A stretch of 5,194 nt of DNA, from positions 909,616 to 914,809 of the forward strand of contig CP070749.1 of NCBI GenBank assembly GCA_020348365.1, in the 5' to 3' direction. How positions within the stretch are numbered: the stretch's first letter is position 1; each line of letters starts with the position of its first letter. Shown one piece after another: positions 1 to 5,194 of this stretch. The notes under the pieces are model-generated. The model had not been told where the DNA came from and ran no database searches. It worked only from the letters and a program-made list of their open reading frames with translations. The position numbers and the translations under genes are program-made. The stretch is from Candidatus Bathyarchaeota archaeon (GTDB lineage Archaea; Thermoproteota; Bathyarchaeia; Bathyarchaeales; Bathyarchaeaceae).

Positions 1-2401
1 AAAACTCGATTGGGTCTAACCCGTCTCGGTAACTAGAATACACGAAGCCTCTAGCCTTGGGAGAAGGGTCTCCTAACGTAAAATAAGGCAAAGCTCGATC
101 AACATAGCCGCGCATGATCCGTTTACCTCTTACGGATTGCTGTCCAACACAAGCTGTCATCTGACCAATATTGAGGTTAGAGCCTCTTGCTCCTGTTCGA
201 GTCATTACGATGCCGGCGTTTTGGGCATCGAAATCTTTGTCTGCCATTCTTCCAGCCTTATCTCTGGCCTCGGCCAGCTCATTCATTACGTAGATTTCAA
301 AAGAGTCGACCAGCGTTTGTCCTGGGAGTCTTTCCAACGTACCATCTTGAAGAGCCCTGGTTAGTTCTTGTATCCGTTGTTCAGACTTCTGTATTGTTTG
401 ATGGATTTTCCGATGCACTAGATCTGATAACTCAAGCTCATCGAAAGAGTATGTGAATCCTCTCATGGTAATGAAAAGCTTGAGAAGTTGACAGATATTG
501 TTTAGAAATCGACGTCCAGCGGAGGCGCCATAGTCTTTTATTATCCGATGAAGAAGGCTCTCCGACTGTTCGGCACCTATTGAGCTCCTGTCAATCACTC
601 CTGACTTCAGCACACCGTCTTTAATTACGACGTAAGCGTCGTATTGGCATTCTCCTCGAGTACAAGTAGCACAGTTGAGGCAAGTAGTCGATTTAAAAGC
701 GTAGTTCATGCCTTCAGGGATGAACAGGCTGAATATTTGTTTGCCCGTCCAAAGGGGGTCGGGCTTTTTGATCTTCGCTTCTGGAAGGGGGCCCTCGTAC
801 CCTGCTGCTAGCAAAAGTCGACAAACCTGCTCTTTTGTGAGGAAAGTGGATTTCCGAGTAAAGAGATACGAAGCTGTGATGAAGTCCCGAATCGCTCCGA
901 TGATTGGACCTCCAAACCTCGGAGAGAGAATTTGGTCTTGAACCTGCATGAGGAGACGTGCCTCAGTTTGCGCTTCTTCACTTTGTGGTACATGAAGGTT
1001 CATTTCGTCCCCGTCAAAGTCTGCGTTGTACGGGGGACAGGTACACAGATGCAGACGAAAAGTTTTGTGAGGAAGCACACGGACGTAGTGCGCCATTATC
1101 GACATTCGGTGAAGAGATGGTTGCCTATTGAAGATGGCGGTGTCGCCGTTCTTGAGGTGGCGTTCAACAATGAAACCTGGTTCTATGGCCTCTGCAACTT
1201 TCTCGCGGTCAACCACAAACTCCAGGCGGATACGCTTGCCGTCAGGCCTCATAACATAGAGTGCTCCCGGATACTTTTCGGGACCGTTAGTTACCAGCTC
1301 TCGCATCTCGTCAAGATTCCACTCAGTGACTTTTTCGGGCATTGAAAGTCTCATGGCAACGTGTAGGGGGACTCCGACCTCACTGATGTCAAGATTTGGG
1401 TCGGGAGATATTACTGTGCGCGCTGAAAAATCCACTCTTTTGCCGGAGAGATTGCTTCTGAATCTCCCTTCCTTTCCTTTGAGACGCTGCGATAGAGTTT
1501 TGAGCGCCCTACCTGACCGATGTCTTGCGGGCGGAATTCCCGAGGCTTCGTTGTTGAAGTACGTGGTTACGTGATATTGCAGAAGCTCAGATAAATCTTG
1601 GATGATCAGAGTGGGAGCACCCGCCTCCATGTTCTCCTTTAGTCTCTGATTGATGCGGATTATGTCTACGAGTTTGTGGGTCAGATCGTCCTCAGATCGA
1701 ATGCCTGACTCTAGCGTTATCGAGGGCCGTACGTAAACCGGTGGAACCGGAAGAACTTGAAGAACCATCCATTCCGGTCGAGCATTCTCTGGATTAAAAC
1801 CAAATAGTTCAAGGTCTTCGTCCGGTATTCGTTCGAGTCTTTCCCGAACCATACTTGGCGTTAGTCGTTGCGCGCCCCCTTCTGGAATCTCTTCGCTGAA
1901 TTTTGTGGGCTTCTCAAACACCACTTTATATTGAGGACTTCCACAGTGGAGACACTCTTTTCCCTTCGCCTCCTTCAAAACTTTCTTATAAAGATTATCG
2001 GGAACTGTTCCCAACAATTCGCGTGAGTGTTTGATCTTAGCCTTTATTTTGGCAATTCTCTCCGGAGGCAAAAGTGCACGCCCACAGTTTCTGCAGGTTA
2101 CTCCAAGAAGACTGTAGACTTTCTTAGTGAACTCAACGTGAATTATGGGCACGGCAAGTTCGATGTGGCCGAAATGTCCTGGACATCGGATGGCTGTGTT
2201 TCCGCAGGTCTTGCACCGTTGTCTTGGTTCAAGGGTTCCCAACCGACCATCCATAAGCCCCGAGGTTATAGGAGCCCCATCTTCATCATAGGTATCGGCG
2301 GTTTGAATCTCTGCAACTGAGAACCTACGTACGTCTTGTGGAGAAAGTACTCCAAAGTAAAGCTGGTCTACGACCTTGTGAACCCCTTCCTCTATTGACA
2401 C
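1..2401 (-). CDS. rpoA1: DNA-directed RNA polymerase subunit A' (Rpo1N), 3'-truncated by the window edge
   Basis: This is the N-terminal part of the largest RNA polymerase subunit, which carries the catalytic Mg2+ site. The frame is open from a GTG start (2399-2401) to the left edge, giving 800 codons; the last complete codon is 2-4. An in-frame stop at 2417-2419 lies upstream and GTG is the only start codon between, so the start is firm. The N-terminus (LYFGVLSPQDVRRFSV) aligns well with known A' proteins. Domains in order: clamp-core zinc site C63-x2-C66-x6-C73-x2-H76-x2-H79 (CPGHFGH); second zinc site C103-x2-C106 with C150-x2-C153; PEWMVLQVLPVPPVYVRPS; lid/rudder region with GKEGRFRSNLSGKRVDFSAR and VISPDPNL; NRQPSLH (425-431); Mg2+ loop NADFDGDEMN (459-468) with aspartates 461, 463 and 465; a cysteine cluster at 574-585; TRTGARGSNLNIGQM; and GQQSVRGKRI. 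It ends at GLDPIEF, just before the bridge helix. A' is usually about 870-910 residues, so about 80-110 are missing, unless A' and A'' are fused as in Thaumarchaeota, which cannot be seen here. It is probably co-transcribed with rpoB. Confidence 0.98.
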   Translation of the reverse strand, partial: MSIEEGVHKVVDQLYFGVLSPQDVRRFSVAEIQTADTYDEDGAPITSGLMDGRLGTLEPRQRCKTCGNTAIRCPGHFGHIELAVPIIHVEFTKKVYSLLGVTCRNCGRALLPPERIAKIKAKIKHSRELLGTVPDNLYKKVLKEAKGKECLHCGSPQYKVVFEKPTKFSEEIPEGGAQRLTPSMVRERLERIPDEDLELFGFNPENARPEWMVLQVLPVPPVYVRPSITLESGIRSEDDLTHKLVDIIRINQRLKENMEAGAPTLIIQDLSELLQYHVTTYFNNEASGIPPARHRSGRALKTLSQRLKGKEGRFRSNLSGKRVDFSARTVISPDPNLDISEVGVPLHVAMRLSMPEKVTEWNLDEMRELVTNGPEKYPGALYVMRPDGKRIRLEFVVDREKVAEAIEPGFIVERHLKNGDTAIFNRQPSLHRMSIMAHYVRVLPHKTFRLHLCTCPPYNADFDGDEMNLHVPQSEEAQTEARLLMQVQDQILSPRFGGPIIGAIRDFITASYLFTRKSTFLTKEQVCRLLLAAGYEGPLPEAKIKKPDPLWTGKQIFSLFIPEGMNYAFKSTTCLNCATCTRGECQYDAYVVIKDGVLKSGVIDRSSIGAEQSESLLHRIIKDYGASAGRRFLNNICQLLKLFITMRGFTYSFDELELSDLVHRKIHQTIQKSEQRIQELTRALQDGTLERLPGQTLVDSFEIYVMNELAEARDKAGRMADKDFDAQNAGIVMTRTGARGSNLNIGQMTACVGQQSVRGKRIMRGYVDRALPYFTLGDPSPKARGFVYSSYRDGLDPIEF
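647..682 (-). other. Cysteine cluster C-x2-C-x2-C-x4-C within A' (possible metal site)
   Basis: Residues 574-585 of A' read CLNCATCTRGEC, directly before QYDAYVVIKDG. Cysteine codons lie at 680-682, 671-673, 662-664 and 647-649. This is beyond the catalytic loop, in the pore/funnel part of the largest subunit. From memory, several archaeal A' proteins carry cysteines at this place and Sulfolobus has only a reduced pair, so it is probably a lineage-variable metal site rather than a novelty. The pattern is seen directly; metal binding is inferred. Confidence 0.55.
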
Positions 2402-2402
2402 T

Positions 2403-5194
2403 TCAGGCCCTCTCCTTCAATTTGAGACGAGGCGTCACGCAGAGGCTCAGCAGCTCCTGCAGAAGAAGTTTGAAGGCGTAGGACACAATCACCGCTGATA
2501 TCCGCGCTTTCTCATCGCAGAGCCTGCATACATGCCTACGCTGTTTGATATCGTAAAATGCGATGTAGCCGCAGTTTTCGCATACGTAGAGAAGGTATCT
2601 ATCAGATTCCTCGAGCAATCGGTCTCGCAATAACATGGCAGCGCCGTGCCCAATGAGACAGTCTCGCTCCATCTCGCCGAATCGCAATCCACCACCCCTT
2701 GCCCGTCCCTCGGTTGGTTGTCTCGTTAACATCTGAACTTGACCTCTCGCCCTAGAGTGAATCTTGTCCGAAACCATATGGTGAAGTTTTTGATAGTACA
2801 CGAGTCCCATGAAAACGTCGACAAGGAATCTCTCACCGGTAACACCATTGTAAAGAACCTCTCGGCCAGTGTGACTGAAACCTAGATCTATCAACGCTTG
2901 TTTCAATTTCTCGGGCTTTTCATTGATAAAGGGCGTTCCATCCACTGGCCTTCCCCTTGCCGCGGCGACCTTTCCAGCCATAGATTCAAGGAACTGTCCA
3001 ATGGTCATTCGTGAAGGAATAGCGTGAGGATTAATTATTATGTCAGGAACTGTCCCTTCAGTCGAAAAAGGCATATCTTCTTGCGGGATGATAATTCCCA
3101 TAACGCCCTTCTGCCCGTGACGGGAGGCAAATTTGTCGCCCAACTCAGGGATGCGTTGATCGCGCACCCGAACCTTCACAAGTTTGCTTCCTTCGCCACT
3201 CTCAGTTATGAAAACATCGTCCACAACGCCGGTTTCAGCGGTTCTCATGTCTACGGAGGTGTCTCTCAGTGTTGGCCCTTTGACTTCAAACTCCTTGTAT
3301 TCTTCCAAGAATCTTGGTGGGCTTGTTCTTCCTATGAGAACGTCGTTGCCAGCGATTTCCGATTCTAAACCGATGACGCCGTCCATTTCTAGGAGCCGAT
3401 AGTACTGTTCGCCTCGATAACCCCGAATTCCCGGTTCAGGCGTGAGAAACCGGTCTCTCAGTCCACCGAGGTATTGACGGCACTCTGCCTCATAAATTCG
3501 GTAGAATGTCGATCGCCCCAAACCTCGCTCAATAGATGCCTTGTTGAAGATTAGGGCGTCTTCCATGTTGTATCCCTCAAAGGATACAATGGCAACTACG
3601 CAGTTTTGACCTGAGGGTCGAAGGTCATAACCGATTATGCCCATAGGTTTCGTGTCAACTAGGGGTTTTTGCGGGTAATGTAGAATATGGGAACGTGAGT
3701 CCACTCGGAAGGTGAAGTTGGTTGTTCGTATCCCAAGCGCTTGCTTTGCCATTGCAGCTTCGTAAGAGTTGCGTGGTGACTGATTGTGCTCGGCGTACGG
3801 TATAAGCGAAGCGCATATTCCAAGAATGGTGTAAGCTGCGATCTCCACATGAGTATGTTCAGGTAGTAGATCTTCAAAACTCATGGCCGCAAAAACGTTT
3901 TCCTCTTCTTCGGCATCAATGTATTCGATGATGCCTCGGCTCACAAGATCTTCCCATGTCCACTCTCCCGAACGAATTTTCTCAAGGTCTTCGAGTTGCA
4001 GTTTGGATACGCCTTTTTCAGCAATTATTAGAGGTCTACGCACGCGTCCCTGATCGCAGTTAACATAAATCTCTTCTTTTCCGCTCGTGCTCTTAGAGAA
4101 ATGGACGAAATTGACTTCAGTGGATATTTCCCCGTTTCTGCGCTTTGCTCTCAGTTCAGCGACTAGCTCTACCGGTGACGCGGAGTAGCCGATGGGTTTT
4201 CCATCGACAAACACCTTGGTACCGATTGTCCGGAGGTTTTCATTCGCTTCCTCAATAGGAATCACATGCATTCGATAAAGGGTTTGTTTCACATTTTCAC
4301 CGTTGGTGCCCACAGAGATACAAGCAGCCAAGGCAAGGTTCTTCACTAAACCACAGTTTGATCCTTCCGGTGTTTCGTTTGGACACAACCTTCCCCAATG
4401 GGTTGGATGCAAGTCTCTTGCCTCGAAATTGGGTTGGCTTCGACTGAGCGGTGACTGCAGTCTCCGCAAGTGGCTCAAGGTAGAAATATGATTGGTTCGA
4501 TCAAGAAGCTGTGTGATGCCCACCCTTCCCCGTCCCCAGTTGCCCGTTGCAAGTGCATGTTGAAGGCGTTCAGCTATAATTCCAGGGCGAACCGCGGTGG
4601 AAACCGTGATCATTTGTCGCTTGAAACCCATCCGCTCGAGCTGGTACTTTATGTCGCGACACAGGTTCCTGAAGGCGACTCTGAAAAGGTCACCGAGCAG
4701 GGGCCCAGCCAGCTTCAAGCGTTTGTTCTTGAAATGATCTTTGTCGTCGCTTTTCCTTTTTCCGAGTTTTAATTCAATAACTCTACAGGCCATCTCCCCC
4801 AGGAAGAACGCCTTGTCCCTGCGGTTTTCCGAAATGCGGCCAACATGAGGCAAAAAGTTTCGGTCAAGAATGCTTTCGGCTTTTTGGCGTCGATACTCTT
4901 CCACCTGTCCATGGGCTACGCGGCTTCCGATGTACATTATAGCCTCTTGGACGGTGTCCATCCCCACAGCCTTTTCAAAAGATGACTCGAGCTCGTTTTG
5001 CACAGCTTTCCTAAGAGAAACAATTTCAGCCACTTCCTTGTCAGATTCTAATCCAAGAGCTCGCATGAGAATTACGAGAGGGATTTCTGTAGGGACTCCG
5101 GGCAAGGAAACGTAGATGGCACCATCCGATTTCATTCGCAACTCGATTCTTGCTCTGAAGCCAACGGTGGTGGAGAAGATTTTGGCTTGATAGA
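2403..5194 (-). CDS. rpoB: DNA-directed RNA polymerase subunit B (Rpo2), 5'-truncated by the window edge
   Basis: This is the second-largest subunit of archaeal RNA polymerase, which forms one side of the cleft and part of the active centre in transcription. 929 sense codons and a TGA stop (2403-2405) are visible. The first complete codon is 5190-5192 and the frame runs off the right edge. Archaeal B is about 1,100-1,130 residues, so roughly 190 N-terminal residues are missing. Numbering visible residues from the edge: GFRARIEL and IYVSLPGVPTEIP near the start; the fork region LSRSQPNFEARDLHPTHWGR followed by ETPEGSNCG (273-281); CDQGRVRRP (from 379); SPRNSYEAAMAKQALG (472-487); YNMEDALIFN (541-550), whose acidic ED pair lies at the active centre; GDKFASRHGQKG (685-696), with the conserved basic residues; LTRQPTEGRARGGGLRFGEM (from 822); and a clamp zinc motif C871-x2-C874-x14-C889-x2-C892. 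The TTG at 5139-5141 is the first possible start codon in frame, but it is not the real start: the residues upstream still match the family. The part that is separate in B''/B' species is continuous here. No intein or frameshift is seen. rpoA1 follows after one base. Confidence 0.98.
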   Translation of the reverse strand, partial: YQAKIFSTTVGFRARIELRMKSDGAIYVSLPGVPTEIPLVILMRALGLESDKEVAEIVSLRKAVQNELESSFEKAVGMDTVQEAIMYIGSRVAHGQVEEYRRQKAESILDRNFLPHVGRISENRRDKAFFLGEMACRVIELKLGKRKSDDKDHFKNKRLKLAGPLLGDLFRVAFRNLCRDIKYQLERMGFKRQMITVSTAVRPGIIAERLQHALATGNWGRGRVGITQLLDRTNHISTLSHLRRLQSPLSRSQPNFEARDLHPTHWGRLCPNETPEGSNCGLVKNLALAACISVGTNGENVKQTLYRMHVIPIEEANENLRTIGTKVFVDGKPIGYSASPVELVAELRAKRRNGEISTEVNFVHFSKSTSGKEEIYVNCDQGRVRRPLIIAEKGVSKLQLEDLEKIRSGEWTWEDLVSRGIIEYIDAEEEENVFAAMSFEDLLPEHTHVEIAAYTILGICASLIPYAEHNQSPRNSYEAAMAKQALGIRTTNFTFRVDSRSHILHYPQKPLVDTKPMGIIGYDLRPSGQNCVVAIVSFEGYNMEDALIFNKASIERGLGRSTFYRIYEAECRQYLGGLRDRFLTPEPGIRGYRGEQYYRLLEMDGVIGLESEIAGNDVLIGRTSPPRFLEEYKEFEVKGPTLRDTSVDMRTAETGVVDDVFITESGEGSKLVKVRVRDQRIPELGDKFASRHGQKGVMGIIIPQEDMPFSTEGTVPDIIINPHAIPSRMTIGQFLESMAGKVAAARGRPVDGTPFINEKPEKLKQALIDLGFSHTGREVLYNGVTGERFLVDVFMGLVYYQKLHHMVSDKIHSRARGQVQMLTRQPTEGRARGGGLRFGEMERDCLIGHGAAMLLRDRLLEESDRYLLYVCENCGYIAFYDIKQRRHVCRLCDEKARISAVIVSYAFKLLLQELLSLCVTPRLKLKERA
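2412..2417 (-). promoter_or_regulatory. Shine-Dalgarno-like site for rpoA1, inside the end of rpoB
   Basis: The minus strand reads AAGGAG here, complementary to the 3' end of archaeal 16S rRNA. It is 10 bases upstream of the GTG start at 2399-2401. The same six bases are the Lys and Glu codons in the last residues (LKERA) of rpoB, so the signal is embedded in coding sequence. It supports the GTG as the true rpoA1 start. The spacing is slightly longer than the usual 5-9 bases, so strength is uncertain. Confidence 0.7.

Noticed and set aside
808..993. Minus-strand open frame of 61 codons inside rpoA1, and similar ones at 2489-2695 and 3659-3877 inside rpoB
   Set aside because: They are out-of-frame readings of conserved polymerase coding sequence, with no independent ribosome site or domain.
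932..1345. Plus-strand open frame of 137 codons
   Set aside because: It is antisense to the catalytic region of rpoA1, which is clearly coding. It has no recognisable domain and no separate support.
2390..2420. Terminator or promoter between rpoB and rpoA1
   Set aside because: There is a single base between the genes, no T-rich tract on the minus strand and no TATA-like/BRE element evident, so the genes most likely share a transcript.
3024..3368. Plus-strand open frame of 114 codons, with other shorter plus-strand frames at 137-364, 187-456, 1326-1574, 2027-2320 and 4470-4772
   Set aside because: All are antisense shadows of rpoB or rpoA1. Their protein sequences look like random translation of complementary codons.
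1..5194. Possible intein in rpoA1 or rpoB
   Set aside because: Archaeal polymerase genes sometimes carry inteins, but conserved motifs follow one another at normal spacing in both proteins and no splicing or homing-endonuclease motifs are seen.
1..5194. A hidden new system (CRISPR, toxin-antitoxin, phage defence, mobile element)
   Set aside because: Conserved polymerase coding sequence fills the whole window. No direct-repeat array, terminal inverted repeats or unexplained stretch remains.

Overview
The window lies entirely inside an archaeal RNA polymerase operon, read on the minus strand. It holds two large genes, each cut by a window edge. The 3' part of rpoB (subunit B/Rpo2, 929 visible codons) runs from the right edge to 2403. 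The 5' part of rpoA1 (subunit A'/Rpo1N, 800 visible codons) starts at 2401 and runs off the left edge. Only one base separates the rpoB stop from the rpoA1 start. There is no non-coding stretch, no RNA gene, no mobile element and no repeat array.

Right part (2403-5194): one uninterrupted reading frame carries the lobe, fork, catalytic, wall and clamp regions of the second-largest polymerase subunit, ending in a four-cysteine zinc motif. No methanogen/halophile-style split into B'' and B' occurs in the visible part. Junction (2399-2417): an AAGGAG Shine-Dalgarno-like sequence inside the last rpoB codons precedes a GTG start. Left part (1-2401): the largest subunit from its N-terminus, with two zinc-binding sites of the clamp, the lid/rudder region and the NADFDGDEMN magnesium loop. 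It ends just before the bridge helix, which the window edge removes.

The two proteins together form most of the active centre of one enzyme. A' supplies the aspartates that hold the catalytic Mg2+, and B supplies the facing wall, fork and basic residues. The order B then A' is the usual archaeal rpoH-rpoB-rpoA1-rpoA2 order, so rpoH is expected beyond the right edge and rpoA2 beyond the left; neither is seen here.

The organism is an archaeon: the subunit sequences are of archaeal type and bacterial rpoB/rpoC features are absent. A fused B subunit and the general look of A' fit a TACK-type lineage (a Bathyarchaeia-like archaeon is my best guess), but this is an impression and needs a phylogeny. 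I see no new biological system here. The observations worth a second look are small: the tight junction, a cysteine cluster in A', a few unusual residues at conserved positions, and two gene boundaries that a start-to-stop gene caller would get wrong.
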